Positions 1-14,869 of a stretch of DNA of 64,000 bases are shown piece after piece (the stretch's first letter is position 1; each line of letters starts with the position of its first letter). Origin of the DNA: Homalodisca vitripennis (lineage: Eukaryota > Arthropoda > Insecta > Hemiptera > Cicadellidae); NCBI RefSeq assembly GCF_021130785.1, contig NW_025777652.1, positions 26,678 through 90,677 of the forward strand. Direction: 5' to 3'. The notes beneath the pieces were generated by a model. It did not search any database and was not told the DNA's origin. It was given only the letters and a program-made list of their open reading frames with translations. Made by a program: the position numbers and the translations under genes.

Positions 1-457
1 ATTTATTTATTTTTATTTTTTCACAATACAACCTTGGTTCCTCATAGGCTAGTGCAAAAAACATTTACCCAACGTATAATCGAATCCCATGTGTAACCGA
101 ATACATATTCAATATGGTTAACTTCAAGTCTTTGGGCCACTTCGTTTTGGAGATATCGTGCGCACAGAAAGACAGGCAGAAATAAATTTTTCTCTCTATT
201 GAGTGATAAGCTTTGCTAACGATTAGCCAATTTAAAGTAAATCCTGTTATTTTACTAATTAATTATAACCTGAAACAAAGAGATTATATTACAGTGTTTC
301 AATAATAATCTATACAGAAGCACTGAAAAGTCTTGAAACTCTCTTATGCCTTCTGTACTTGTGAACGTGAAAACATTAAAACTTTTTAAAGTGACATAGG
401 GCACAAAATTAAACATTTTAATGCAATCAGTAGCTCTTCACCATCTCAGGAGGAGGG

Positions 458-905
458 CTCGTGAGGAGTCGGTGTTACATCTTAAATGTAAGCATAGGTC
501 GATCTGATACCATTTTAAAGGGCTTAATTAGTATGACATCATGCCGTAAATTAAACCTCAAAAAGTTAATCTCAAACAAAGTGGCGACGCTCGAAAATTT
601 AAATATTGATTTTGTGGGCAAGTTCAAGAATTGATTAATTTTATTTTAACCATATCAGATGAAGGTACAACGCTTGAAACATGATTATTGTACACAAACA
701 CGTACTTTAAAATGTATTCTTTAAGATGTGTCCTTCTATAATTCTATGGGAACAGTCCACGAGGAGTCAGTAGAAACTTTTTAATGTAAGCATAGTTTGA
801 TATGCACAATATTTTTAAAAAACACTAGTCAAATAAAGTAGTAAGCCGCAAACCTCAATTTAAAATCATTATCCGTTACAAAATAGTGGTGGTTCAAATA
901 TTTTA
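458..905. repeat. Diverged tandem pair, period about 300 bp
   Basis: Two similar stretches, about 458-606 and 757-905, share the order gaggagtc, aatgtaagcata, a run near aagtagtaagccg / atcatgccg, then aaacctca and ttcaaatatttt-like ends. They are direct repeats with many substitutions. No coding potential was seen. The family is unknown to me; an old tandem duplication or two fragments of one repeat would both fit. Confidence 0.5.
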
Positions 906-1914
906 AAAAAGAAACTGTAAATCAGGAGAAAATTTAGAAGGTTACTTTTATTAGTTAAATTTTTGTGGTTAGTAAAAAATAGCAACACAAAATCACCTAC
1001 TTCCATTGTTATAGGAGTTGTTCAAATTGTTTACCCTCATTTTAATCGTTAGTGTCATCAATGGATGATATATTACAAAGTATACAGCTTTTAAATATTT
1101 GAAGGAGTTAGGATTATATTAAAATTCCAACCGTTAGAGTCGTCATACGATCAGTGTTGCCACGATAACTAACCTACATTAATTGACATTCATTTCTTAA
1201 TGGTCTTGAGAAGGATGAAACTATAGAAAATAAAACTAATTTACAATAATGTTTTTTAAGTATATGTTGAAATATTATGCGCAAATATTTTCAGATGCAC
1301 TTAATTTATTGGTTTTTTGGTGTAATAATACCGTGGAATAATTTAGTGTATAAAAGCAATTATAAAGATACGCAGTTACAGTTTTAGCTGTGATAGATTG
1401 GACATAAATTAACAGAATTTAGTTAACATTTTTATCCATTACTTCTTAAAACAAAAAATCATTATCAAAAAGTCTTGGATATTATTTTAATTTTTATAAA
1501 AATTAATAACGATAACGGAAAAATGATTATATCTTATAGAAAATAGTCAATAACATAAGCTACATACAGTAAATAAGAACAAAGTATTATACAAATGCTA
1601 CAAATAAAACAAGATGAACATAGCTTATCAATAGACATAACATAATTTTTAAAACTAGAGCTAGCTTTCAATTTTTTAAATAACGCTTGACCAACCAACC
1701 GAAATAGAATGTGAATACTACTGATAATTTCTAATAATGATTTTCAGCAGACATCCAATTTAAGAAATGGGTAAGGTTTGTTCCCTTTGGAATTTTTTAT
1801 AATTAGCACTTGAACGTACTGCAGTCTTATAATATAATGTTGATTCCAGGCCGAAATGTATAACTTTATATCAAACAAATTCTTTATATATAGCCCCGGA
1901 ACTGTTGTAAATAA
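906..1914. other. AT-rich non-coding stretch
   Basis: I see no open frame, RNA gene or clear repeat here. The first 457 bases of the window are the same in character. Confidence 0.6.
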
Positions 1915-2007
1915 CTAAAACATATGGTACTATACCTTGACGACCAGTTCTAAAATGTGAACAAAATTTTGGAACTGTTTGATAAGGTATAGTAACACAT
2001 GTTTTAG
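1915..2007. other. Long imperfect hairpin, pre-miRNA-like or MITE-like
   Basis: The two arms (about 1915-1956 and 1966-2007) are imperfect reverse complements over about 42 bases. The outer 24 bases (ctaaaacat...ctatacctt) pair with two mismatches, the middle has a few mismatches, and the inner cagttct/aaaat block pairs again around a short loop. The total of 93 nt matches the size of a pre-miRNA or a very short foldback element. Expression is unknown. Confidence 0.4.
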
Positions 2008-2227
2008 AACTTTAAAAATAATACGCCGAATGCTTTTTTTGTGTTATTGGTTACGTGTATATTTTAAAGGATAATAATTATTGGGGTAATATTATAAAAA
2101 GAAATAATTATTAATAGACAAACATAAAACCACTCAGGAACTAAAATTATAAATTATATAAATGACAACATACTTTAAATTTCTTAGTGATAAACGGATA
2201 ACTTTAAAGACTAAAGTATTGTGGGCA

Positions 2228-5200
2228 ATTTTCATCGTTAATTGTTTACAATAAGTTATTAATTTTTATTTAACATAACATGATTACAAATTTCCAAAAT
2301 ATTATTATACATTTACATTTTAGTTGATAGTTTGATAGCCCATAGATCCGAGTGACAAAAAAAATTATTATTTCTTACAAGTTTTCGAAATAGCCTATTC
2401 TTAAAATATTTAAGCATAAATATCTTAAAAAAGACACCTGATAAGTAGGTCATATTTTAAAGTTTTATTTTAACAATGCAATACAATTCCAACAAAATGA
2501 AGTTCAAGAAAGTCTTTTTGATAAATAAGGGATATAATTTGCTTTTTAAGAGCCAAGTGCTAAACAATACATATATAATAAACGAATATAAACTGTGGTT
2601 ATATGACAGCACTAACTGTGAGCCACAATCTTTAGCTTCTTTAATTATAACTTCTCTATTTAGCTGGTTATGACATTATATTATTCAATTGCTGTCAAAA
2701 TATCTTAACCAATTTATAGAATTCAGAATTCTTTTCATAAAAACTTGTCTACAATCTTCACAAATTACAACTTTATTTACATAGGATTACGTAATAAGTT
2801 TGCTTAAGTTTTTTAATTAAGACAGAGTACAAAATTAAACTTGGAAATGTTCGTCTGACTGTAATAGTGGCATGGGTAAAGAAACGGTGAGATCAACGCG
2901 GAGAGAACATTCCTTGTTCTTTACTGAACCGAGTTGAGTTGTGCTCGGGACCTAGATGATAAATCAGTTGACTGTTCTTCATTGGCCGATTGACATCACG
3001 TGATGGTCTCACCGGTCGGCGTAGCGTTTGCTGGACATTCCGCGGTTAGTGTGGTTCGAGTTGTCCATGATACCACCTAGGGCGTGGGTCGCTGACCCTA
3101 TCTTTTAGCTAGTAACGTCGGAGTTCGTAATTTAAAGTTGTGGGGGGTATCACTAAGAAAAGTGAGAGCGTTGTCTCTCCTTGCCCTTTGCCGAACCCGT
3201 TAGTTTTGTGTATTTTCGTTTAGCTCTGGACAGATGTAGGTTTTCTTGTAAACGTTCCCCCCATGCCAATGCCAATGTTGTGAATTTCTGCTGCAAAGTT
3301 ATCGGTAACTACAACCCCTGTTTAGATATGGACACTGATTTGACCTTGTGAAGGCCACGACGGAGTATACCATAACCATACCGCCTAAAGTGACAACAAC
3401 GTCGAAAAGTGGTATCGTTTCAATTAACCTCATTTTACTACATGTTTAATACTTTATATTCTATCTTATCTTTCCAAAATATCTGACTATTTAATTTCAA
3501 TTCTCGAATATCAACGGAATCAATTTATGTCTCCTTGAATAGTGAAATATCATTAGGCAGTTGCTGAGGCCATTACGTTCATTGGAAATCGGTTGGAAAA
3601 AAATTGGAATCTCCAATCAAGGCATATTGGGATAAGATACTCTTGCCTGAAAGTGTAGGATATTACATTGTTTCTCCAAGGTAAGTATTGAAAGAGATTT
3701 TATTTCAAAAACACACAGATTTTAACTATAACACATATGTAAATTTGTACTGCAGTTCCTTTTGGATGTTTAAGTCGCCAAAAGGTGTGATAAGGGAACT
3801 CGAATATTAAACGCAGCTCTTGTTTGAGTGTCAATGATAGATCACTTGAGGGGCAAGAAATATTCATTTCTTTCCATGCGTCTGTTTCTCTGTCTGTCTA
3901 CATGGTATAGTTAAAATATTGAGCTATAGATATAAAGTTTCTATTCAAACTAAATGATGCCTGTGGCGTGGCGTACTCCTGCCTTGTTTTATTGAAGGAT
4001 ACATGGTAAGTTGTGTTTGTATAACTATTCGTCACAGATTGAAATGCGCCATTGAACTCGATTTTATTCAAAAGTTACAAGTTCTTGCAAAATGTTAAGC
4101 ATACAGGTACATTTTTCTTCACAAAATATCGTTCAAACGGGCAAATATACAAATAAAAGTAATATGTTTTCTTGGATAATTTTCTTACATAACGCGTAGC
4201 GAATTACGATTAAAAATAAGAGAATTTTAAATACGTATATCACAGATAACCACGAACATTACTATCTAGAAGAGATAGAACTTTGCATGCTATTCTAAAT
4301 GTAAATTTCAGTGCAGAGTCGAGAGCTTGCCGTTCGCTTAACGGTTGGGCTGTGACTGTTCTTTGTGAGTGGAGACATCTGTATTCTGTAGTCTACAGTT
4401 CACTGCTGATAATTGGTGTGGATTTGACGTAGTGTTAAGCATCATTGTGGAAATCCAGAATTTTTTCTTAGTTTTAACCAAAAATTTTCATTCTTACTGG
4501 TTTATGGTTTAGTTACACTGTTGTGACAATATTTTAATTTTTCTCATAATCCAGTGTGAAATATATGAAATTAATCAATACAATGTGAGTCACTTGATTG
4601 AAAACAAATTGAAACGTCACATAGTACTATACTTCACATAATTTTACACAGTATTTATCTGACATAATTTTATGGAAATCTTACTATTGCAAATATAAAC
4701 TAGGTGAAATTCTTAAAATTTTTGATTATATTACTAAATTTCAAAACCCCTCGAATTTTAGTTTTTTATTTTACATTAATAAGTTCCATTTCCATCCCGT
4801 CCTCATTAAGTAAATGTAAATCGGAAGTACGCACTATGCTATTGAGAATAAATTGCATCTCTCGGCTTACTATTTATGTTTCCTCAGATATCTTCAGGGA
4901 ATGTTAATTTATTATGTATGCTTTATTTATTTATTTCTTGCCTAGTATATAAATAATGAAGTACAAAATATTTCAATATTTTATAATAGCCTTCGTTTAA
5001 AAATTTATAAATTAGTTAGTTAGAGGCTTTCACAGATGATGAGGCGAATAGACCATAACATTTATTAAGCATGGTAGAAAAAATATAAACATTTTATAGT
5101 TCTCTGGTAAATTTAAAAAACTCTCTGTTTTATCAAACGTAGGTTTTGAGATGGCGCTTGGATGAATACTTCAATTGTATACAACAACATAACAGCAACA

Positions 5201-8200
5201 CATGTAAACATGTACACTTGCAATTAAAACTACCATAATTAAATTTATTTTTACATTTGCAATTACCCGCGACTCTGTTGGTGTTTTCCTGTTAACCTAC
5301 AGGTAAATCACAGACATGTAATTTTACTAACACTTAATAAACAATCCTGAATATCTTTAGGTTTTGAATAGTAAAATGTCCGTCGTAGTATCTTACTGAA
5401 ATGAATTATTGTGTAATATTATGCAGCCCAATAACAATTCCGATACGGAAGTAGACATGTTAATTACCATAGTAATTTATAAAGACACATGAAGGGGATT
5501 AAAATGTTAACCAGGACAATGTAACCAGGACTGGAGTGGTCGGCTCAGGAATTAGTGGCCACTCTGGAGAGAGGGTCACTCCTGTTGTTGGCTACCAGTA
5601 CTAGGCAAACTGTCCGGCCTCCGGTAAACAAGATAAATTGACCCAACTACGAGTAGGTCTACCCACACAAATTAAACAACACGGCTTGTACATCAAGTAG
5701 GTTTGTTTTAGTTTAAAAATGTCATTTTATTGCATTTGATACATTGTGGTTGAATTGTTGGTCCAACTAGTAACTTTATTATAATCACAAACACAAAAAA
5801 TGACGTTTATATTTTTAAATTACAAATAAGGCTTTAAATTTTCTAAATGACAAACTAATTAGAACGAAACTAGCAATCCGTCCTCAATAATTTAGAAACT
5901 ACAAGTTGGATTACAGTATGAAAATAAATAGAGCTCTTCGTGCTATTTATTAAAGCTAGAACCTCATAGCCTATACATTTAACTTGCACTGAGAATGATG
6001 AGCGTAATCCACAAAGAAACATTTCTAAAAGCCAACGTATAACTAAGGTTGTAGGAAAATGCATTTCTGTCTATTTCTTTAAAACTTTATAAGAAATTGG
6101 AAGTGTAAAGTTTTTATACATCGTCAGATAAATTGTATTTTCCAATTAAACAATATCTAGTTCAAAACCTTTTTATGTATTGAAATTAGGATCTATAAAA
6201 TACTAGCCTATTTAGCTCTTTTTATCAGTATTTGAAATTTTTATAAAATATATGTGTTTTGTGAATATAAAATTGTAAATAAAATTAAAATATGTAATAC
6301 CGACAGCTATAAATACATTAAGTTCATACCAGAAATATATATTTGCATATATTATATATAATATGTGTAACAATTTTACAAGATTACATTCACATTGCAG
6401 AACCTAAATAGGCATTTCGAAAACAAAAATAAACTGAGTACAGCAAGTCTGAACTCTGCCAAAAATACTTGGAATTTAATGTTATCCATGATCTCATGCT
6501 GTTCCGAGAAACTGAAAAATTAAGCTAATTATAAAAGTCTTTACAATGCTTTTTTCCATCATCACCAATTATGACAACACTTATCCAAATTATCACGATT
6601 CATATAAATTGCTACAAATTTGTCCTTTGGTTTATTTTATTTTTCTTGCATTGCAAGATATAAACAGATTCTCAATGAAGACTTGAATTTTTAATACATT
6701 ATACACATAATTATTATTATTTTGAATACTAACCTACATCTGCATGTGTTGAAAAATCTACATTCAATTGGGTACTTCAATAAGGTAAAGTATAAAAATA
6801 TATAATGTGAACAGTAGTTTTACAGCACTAAACTCGTATGATCTTTCAAGAACTAACTTATCTTTAGATTATAAATATAAATTCTTTTTCTATATAGCCA
6901 ACATAGGCATAACAGTATTCTTGTCACCCCAAGGGATTTTGCTGAGTATTAGGCTATATTGGGTACATGATGACAGTGGGATAATTCCAGCATAAATGAA
7001 TTTGCTAAATAAACTGTGTACAATCATGTGAAGTTTTAATAAACGCATATGACCTAACTATCCGAAAAGCGTCTTAGGAAAGATTTGATCCTTAGACATT
7101 AAATTTTGTATTTAACTTTAATGATGCATGTCAATTCACCATCGTACTGGTTTGGTTGAGCGCCATTGGACTTATGTAGACTAACACAACTTCTCTTTTG
7201 CCTATCCGGGAGTTGGAAAAATTATTTATTGTATGACTGTCCCCACCGGTCATACAAAAAAAGTAGACTTTAAAAATTGTTTTATATTTTTTACTTTCCC
7301 TATTTATCAGTAACAATCAAGTTTATGAACAATACTAAATAGTAGTACATTTTATGAGGTTTATATATATTTTAAAAATTCCCAAATTATTCCTTATTCA
7401 TTTTAGAGATGTAGTAATGTTACTATTAAAGTAATAATAAGTGAGTAAGTTAAAGTGAAGTTAGAAAAAGTAATAGCAAGAATATTAAAGACACAGGAAC
7501 ATAAAGATTACACCAATGCATATATAACATATCGTTGAGACAAATATTAATTCAATTTTCTCCATTTAAGTGTTCCTTTTACACATATATTCTATAGAAC
7601 ACGAGTGACCTTGTTAATATTGTTTTTGCAAGCAGCATAGAGATTCTCTAAGTAAATCCATCTCAACTCAAGGGGAATTTTTATTTTTCACAGTAATACA
7701 TGGTCAAAGTAAACTTGCTAGCTGCTCGCGGCCAGTTTCTTTTAAGTTAATAACTCACTTTCTTTTCGCTATTTAAAATTTATTATGGATTACTTTTATT
7801 CACTTTAGAAATACATTCAATTTTTGTTTATTTAAATTGGTTGTAATGTATTAAACCGATTCTGTATAGAAATATATTGTATAGAATGTATAATGGCCAA
7901 ACATATTTTAGACACATTAATAAAAATTATGTTAATCCAATGAAAAAAATATAATTGATGATTAATACCGTTTCCTCTGTAATACCTATAATTGGTTTAA
8001 TATGTTTACATGTCGGCTAAATTACTGCTTTGTATGACCTGACCATTAAAGGGTAAGGGGTGATTGTCTAATGTACTGAATATATTGTGTTCACCTGTCA
8101 TCAAAGCCAATAAACCTTTTGTTCATTGTAAACCTCGTATCTATCATATTTTTAATTTATAACTATAATGTGTATTCAAGTAATAAATAAAAAATATATT

Positions 8201-8640
8201 CAAATCACAATTTATAATATTTACGGAATAAAAAGTGTTATTTTTGATATTATTGTAGATTAATATAATATATATTTTACAGTTATATTTACGACAGATA
8301 AGTTAAACACTTTAAACAATAAGAATATTAAATTAAAGTGGTGCCAAATGAATGGGACTAAATATAAAACCCTTACAAAATATTGAGTAGAGTATTATAA
8401 TCTTAAGATGATTTTTTATATATCTCAAGACACTTGTTAAAAATATTTAGATTTATTAATGGAAAAGTCCTAAGTAGAAAACAGCAGACCTCTCATTAAT
8501 CTTGCTTTTTTGTTATGCTACGTCAGTTCTTCCTGTAACTTATTTGTATTGTTACTGTTATACTGACACAAGGTAAGCGAACGACATAGCCTCAAGAGTG
8601 AAGAACTGTTCCTGGGCCATGAAAAAATAGAAGTAAATCG
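2228..8640 (+). repeat. Duplicated segment, copy A
   Basis: Blocks of this segment recur in the same order and orientation elsewhere in the window. A 2228-2345 matches about 14870-14975, 2338-2865 matches 16117-16590, 3455-4010 matches 16670-17335, and 5190-5450 matches 21690-21957. Then 5470-5800 matches 58430-58760, 5930-6080 matches 58895-59040, 7020-7140 matches 59945-60080, 7490-7860 matches 60595-60960, 8030-8110 matches 61185-61335, and 8480-8640 matches 61750-61930. The copies are diverged, with many indels. No open frame in it looks real. It could be an old segmental duplication or a very long non-coding repeat. Confidence 0.7.
2868..3455. other. GC-richer block absent from copy B
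   Basis: Copy B passes directly from sequence like 2865 to sequence like 3455, so about 590 bases are extra here. The block is richer in G+C and CpG than its surroundings and has no open frame. It may be an insertion in copy A or a deletion in copy B. I recognise no transposon ends. Confidence 0.4.
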
Positions 8641-11469
8641 TTTTAGTAGCAAACAGCAAGCATTCGTTAAGTTAACACATTACTAGGTGTTTTTCTAAAT
8701 AGGTTCTTTAATTGAAAAAACGAAAAAAACATTTACATTTGCTTTCATATTTCAATTCCATTATAATATATCTTATTAATATAGTTATTTCACAATATGA
8801 ACACGAACAGCTATAGTATTTCCTTCAGCGTGTGTTTTATGAAACATGTTAATAATATAATACTCGAGAATAGATTATTGGAATAATATAAAACCTGTTA
8901 GAAAGAAACGCAAGTACTCATTATATTCCTCTAGATTAGATGAAGTGCTCCAAGATCCGATTAAAGCTTCAGCATCTCTCTTTACATTTTCACTTCACTG
9001 AGTGAAGTGTAAAAAGTATTAAAACACTGAATAATTTCATTGTTTTTAACACTGTATTATTTGCGTGTATCATTAATTAATTTATAAATACTTTATACTA
9101 GAATGACGTCTTACAATTTTAAATATTTATAAACAATCTCCCACATGACTCCTTTCTGTATTAACAAAGTTAACTACGGGTATATTGTACTTAGTAACTA
9201 CAGAAACTGAGCAGACATTTATATCTATAAATTATTAGATTATTCCATTAAATACTGTTAGTAAATTCTTCAGGATACATAACTACGTAGTTGTAGGAGA
9301 ACTATGGATCATCAACGAATTGAGAAAATCTGAAGCTTGGCATGTAGTGGTTAAGGTATTAAAGATTTTAGTATTTCGAACCTACACTATCGTAATACCT
9401 TAGTTTTAGGAGAAAATTTCATTGGAAAGCACAAACAGTTATTAATACGATGAATTTATTTATAAAGTGGGTATCATACTGAAATGTTCTGCTACATCAG
9501 TCTGGAGAATAACTAATGGAAAAAAGAGAACAAATACTGATGAGGAACGATCTTTCGGTTTATTATTATTTTTAAAGGCAATATTAATAGCATATTGGAC
9601 GTTTTGACAATCTAATTCAAAGAATTAAGATTCAGCAGATCTAAAGTAAAATGGGTACCATTAAGAAATTTCCCTCAGTAGGTGGGAATAAATTTATAAA
9701 ATTTATAAATATCATAAAATATCATTTAAATAAAATCTTTCTTTTTTAATTTTATATGCTTTATAACTTCTTTAAACGTACTGTCCTTCAAACATAACGT
9801 ACCCTATCAATGACACTTTTGGGCTAATGTGCAGCCCATCTGAATATTTTTCTCATTTAGCGCAAGCGTTTTTTCCCATTCATCGAGTACAGTGCAAACA
9901 TGTGGTGGTTTCGATACTTTTTTACAATCGGAATGCTTTCTTAGTTTTTTTTTATAATGACATCTTCCATTTATATGGTTTATAGATCAAAACACTTTTA
10001 TTATTACTATTAACATCTTCTACAAATCTGCTACAGTTAAAAATGTATGTAACAAAATATTTTTGTATGTAATTAATGTTTCCTACTTATTACTTCTTGG
10101 CTTTTTTCCCTTTTATCTCCCATATCAGAAGGTGTGTAAGAACTAATTGTATTCTAAACAGTAAAACAGTGATTGAGGTTTTTTGTGGTCAGCTATGTAC
10201 TCATAAAGTATTGAATTATAATAATAATAAAAAATATTTGTTACCAAAGATACATATACATGGATCAATACACGCCCAAATGAACAATTCAATATATTTA
10301 CTTAATTCCATCTTATGTGAATAAATGGATCCCCCTAAGAAAATTCGCGAGAGGATTTCCTACAAGTTTTGATTATTATTAAGAAAAAAAAAACAAAATA
10401 ATTTTAAAAATTATAATAAAATAATGACAATAAATATAGATAATAACAATAAGTTGTATAACATACAAAGTATAAACAACAAATTTTTTTAATGCTAGTA
10501 TCAGATTATTTTCTAAAGTTAACCCTTAACAATAAAAACACTTTTAACACATATTGTAAAAAATTTAGCCTAATGAATATTAGTACGACAATGAAATACA
10601 AAATGTAACAGATTAAAATAAATATTCTGTGGTACTTTCCAAACCAATTTAGACATTAATTGCACATACACACAAATAGTATAGACAAATACACATGACA
10701 TGTGTATATTTAATGTCTAGGCATATTAAAGTAATATCAACTTAAGAGTTTTAAAATGAAAATAAATCCTTAATATTCTCAATTTCAAATAAAGTACCCA
10801 TTTTTAGGTAATAAGTTTTTCGTTACACATCACACATTTATTTACAATTGTTATAAAGACGTGGTGCATTGTTTACATTGCATTGTGCAAGTGTATAATT
10901 GTTTTACTCGTTGTTAAATGTGGTCTTTGAGCAGGACTATAAAAAGTATTGCGTAATTTATATGGTTTGCAACACTTCTGAGAATAATATTTTTAACACT
11001 TTATAAACAACAAGGTTTTGAATGCCCGAGATTTCATAATTAGCGGAGTAAAAGGCTCCAATCTAGGGTTTTTCATAATACTGTAATTCTCATGACACAT
11101 GGCATAAGCCTCTCATAAATTGATATAAGCATCTTTTTTAAGTCTAATTTCACGAATAAATCAAACTTTTGACTACAGATATGTATTTAATTATATTGTT
11201 CGAACTTGCCCTTTCCATGATAAATTGGAGTATAGTATAATAAGATTTAACTATTGATCTATTTATCAATTCCTATGCATTTATTAGTTATTGATTGTGT
11301 TGTTCACCCACACACTGGTGGTACAAAGCTTTTCGTATAAGTTTGCTTCCCTTTATAAATAAGATCTCATTTTTGTTTTTTTCACTTCAGGTTAAAAATC
11401 ATGTTTTAATATTAATATATTATTGAGGTCTTCTTGTATTTTACAGATTTAACTAATGTTGAACACGAA
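8641..11469. other. AT-rich non-coding stretch
   Basis: No gene, RNA gene or recognisable transposon was found. The open frames here are short, low-complexity and without protein-family character. Confidence 0.55.
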
Positions 11470-11705
11470 TAGCTAAGAGTGTTATCGCCTGCAAAAGCCG
11501 TGACTGACCGTCTTCTCTGAAACACTCACCAACTTTGACTTTTTGGACTTTATGTCCGACAGTTAACTATAAAGCCAGGACAGTATAATTCTAACCAAAA
11601 TTTTTTCTAATAACAATTTGTGATAAACAGAATCAAATGCTTTCGTTATATCATTCGATATGCTCCGAATACCCTACTTTCATTTACACCTTCGTCGTGT
11701 ACTTT
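11470..11705 (-). pseudogene. LINE reverse transcriptase relic
   Basis: On the minus strand the frame around 11680-11610 reads DITKAFDSVYHKLLLEKI, which is the palm motif A region of LINE reverse transcriptases (Jockey/CR1/RTE-like: D-x-x-K-A-F-D-x-V). It is followed by a WLYS-like stretch and stops. No other RT motif is intact, so it is an old non-functional fragment. It lies about 1.1 kb downstream, in the same orientation, of an ORF1-like relic (12820-13290), so both may come from one decayed element. Confidence 0.6.
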
Positions 11706-12819
11706 TCCTATAAAGGCAAGTTATGCGTTTTTCCGTAGATAATGTTCTGTGACCCCAAATTACTTATTGCTTACAAAATTATTTAGTTTATGAAACACGC
11801 TTAATGCATTTTAATTACCTTTTTCAAAATCTTTATAGTAAAAAATAATAATAAATAAAAATATAAATCAGACAAGATACAGATTTGTAATTTCTATATT
11901 CTTGTTAAGACAAAAGGCCGTCTTGAACACAGAGGAAGGGTGCGCTGATAAAGACTATAATTATTTAAATAGGTCAGGGTATCTAATATATGGTATAAAA
12001 ATATTTTTATGTGCAAATTTTGTCGTGCTGTCATAGCCAGGAGCCTTTAAATTTGTTAATGTTATCACCATAGTTTTTATTTCATTAAGCGTTACAAGTA
12101 TTATAAAAATAACCTACATATATATCATTTTGGTATATATATGTTCATAATCAGTTGTTTTAAAACTTTAATTTACTAATGCATCAAGACACCACACAAT
12201 CAACTAAGCGCATATCAGTTAAGACCACAATCGATTTTTCAGTGGACCGATAACAGTGGCGTACATACACTGCTACTCCACCTGACCGGTAACTATTGTT
12301 ACAATTACTATATTGAACCAGAAATTGGAATCAGAAAATATTTTTAATTTGTAAGAATTGATGCAATATTAATCATAGAGATCTATTGCACATAATGCAA
12401 TTCCGTTTGCATGCAACTAAACCAGTACTTCTGCCAACACATTCGATCTCGACCCAAGTAGCTAAGTTTCAACCACAAAAGACTTAAAATTACATTTAAA
12501 TATTAAAATTAAATTACTTATGAAAATGTTTCAATATAAATTCATACATTCTTAATTTTAAATCATACAATAACTACATTAAATGTCCTAAGGAACATAC
12601 CAATTCATACACATACAATATGCTTATACACGAGATAAATATAATGAAAACTCACAATACACACGTGTGTGTGTGTGAGTGTGCATAGTAGTATAAAGCA
12701 ATTTTGTTTATATCCTTATTAGATGGAAAAATCCATATAAGTTAACAAATCAACGTAGCCACTTCAACATTCAATATGAAACATTAAATGACTAGCCATT
12801 GAGTCAATAAAAATGACTG
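11706..12819. other. Stretch between two LINE relics, nothing recognisable
   Basis: A LINE endonuclease region would be expected here if the flanking relics belong to one element, but I could not read one. A short interrupted GT tract lies near 12665-12682. Confidence 0.4.
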
Positions 12820-13290
12820 TTACAATCATTTTTACGACCTATAATTCTTCCACCTCGAAGCCAAATGTACTTGTATCCTTTCGAAACGTCTTTCCACTCG
12901 AGCGGTTAGCGAAGTCACCCCCTGGTGACAGACTCTCCTTCACTTACTCTGCAGTATCCGATTCCATGCCTAGGTGTCTCGTTGACAGGTCTTTCTTTTT
13001 TACTTCTCTTCTGTAAATTTTATGGGTGTCCAGTCTACTAATTAACTTAACTATAAGCTCCTGGAACCTTCTCCCCAATGGATTTGGTTTGAACCAATGA
13101 CATGCATCTATAATTGTATCCTCAATCGGTACCCCAATGATGTATCGACAGTTTTTACAATGCTGAGCACGCTTTCATTGGTATAATTGGGAACTCCATT
13201 GACTTCGAATGAATTTCTGTGAGTGTACTGTTCTAAATCTTCAATATAATTTTCCAGCTTCTTAGCTACTGTAAACACATAATATAACAT
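12820..13290 (-). pseudogene. LINE ORF1 (gag-like) relic
   Basis: A 60-residue minus-strand frame contains ENYIEDLEQYTHRNSFEV and NGVPNYTNESVLSIVK. This is the usual end of the coiled coil plus RRM start of insect LINE ORF1 proteins (LEQYSRRN, then I-G-I/V-P). After a frame change the strand continues with IVKLISRLDTHKIYRRE and STRHLGMESDT, matching the conserved end of that family. Stops and shifts show it is dead. It is probably the 5' part of the element whose RT fragment lies at 11470-11705. Confidence 0.6.
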
Positions 13291-14869
13291 ACAGTATTAT
13301 CCAAAAAAGATTTTCAATGGCGGTATTTCATTACTTTGTTTATAGAATGTTTCATTAGCCTCGTACAACTGCATATGATGTCAAGTAATTTGCCCAAATT
13401 CCTTTTGTCCTCTTTAAAACCTGTTAAGCTCATCGAACAATTTAAGTTCGAGTGTGTGTCAAAGTTAACATTTCGAGCGATTCTAGCTTCATGCTATTTT
13501 TTCGAGTAGATTGACACGGCGTGTATCGCCTGACTCGATCGAGGTCGCCCAGAGTTTGGATATCCTCAGTAATTCATATTAACACACATTTACTGTGAAG
13601 ACATACATTCATTCACTACATACATTCTATTTTTGTTTTATTTTAAATATATTTTAGGAATTTACCATCCCCTCAGGGCATTATTCCAACAAAGTTAATA
13701 ATGAAAGTAAGGTTATGTTGAGGTTAGGTTTACTATTATATAGCACTTATGGACGTATATTTGTTTTTTTAGAACGGAATGATTTCTTGATGGAATGAGA
13801 TGACTTTAAACTAATATAACTTTAAAAATTAACAACTTACTGTTATAACACAAGTATTTAACACACAATTAAACACAAGGAGATTAGCCTGCGCACATCT
13901 GTCTTATCCGGTGTCACCCCCATTACTCTACCTTATTTCAGTATTTGTCTTTTAATATCTCTTTAATATTTAATTTTATCTCTACATTTACAAAATAATC
14001 TATTCGTGTTAGTTAATTTCTTATCAGTAAGAAGAAGTCACTAGTACACGTCCTACATATGATAACTATTACAACCAGTCTTATCCTTTGATAATAGTTC
14101 TATAACTATTATGTAACAATAAGATAACAGAATACTTGGTAGTAAATAAGTATGAAGTATCTCTTAGAAACCATCCAGGACAAAATCACTAACTGGATGT
14201 GTGAATGGTAATATTGCGTTGTACAAGTAATTTAATAAGTATATAAAATTTGTTTACATTTATAGTGTGTAAGTCCTCCAAAGAGTAACCTATAGTTTTC
14301 ACGCCATTTTTGTATTTCAGCTATTAGGTAAGTAATCATTTACCTCAGAAAATGACGTACGACATAAGATAGTAAGAATTTTCTTCGAAGAAAACCTTTG
14401 AAACATTCGGCAGGAACTATGTTAGATGGAAGTTCACTGGACTGCTTTTTTGAACTTATTAAAAATTCCAGCACAAAATGTATGAAAAATATTAATCAGT
14501 TTATAAAAAAGAAACATTTAAAATAGTTTCATTTTTAATATTTTTCACTGTACATGTTAAGCATATATAAATTATTTTTCATTTTTTTATAATACTCGTA
14601 GTTAAAAAAAAAATGCATTTCTTAACTAAGTGGTGAGCATAAAAGTATATTTATAGTGTATTAATACTTCCATTTACATACTAATATATTTTAGATGATA
14701 TATATTCTATGTGAACTTAAAGTGTTAAATGTTAAGTTAAAGTACAATTAAAATACCAACGTCTAGAGCACGGTCAGCTTTGCATTTATTAAACCCATAA
14801 ATTAATGTTATTCCGTTCTTAATGGTCATAAGAACAATGGAGCAATTGAAAATTAAAAAGGTTAAAATA
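13291..14869. other. AT-rich non-coding stretch
   Basis: No supported feature was found. A GC-richer patch near 13490-13560 could be more of the LINE ORF1 relic, but I could not read a convincing frame. Confidence 0.45.

Noticed and set aside
2880..3450. Possible CpG-rich promoter of a host gene
   Set aside because: No exon or transcript signal next to it, and the block is simply absent from the related copy B.
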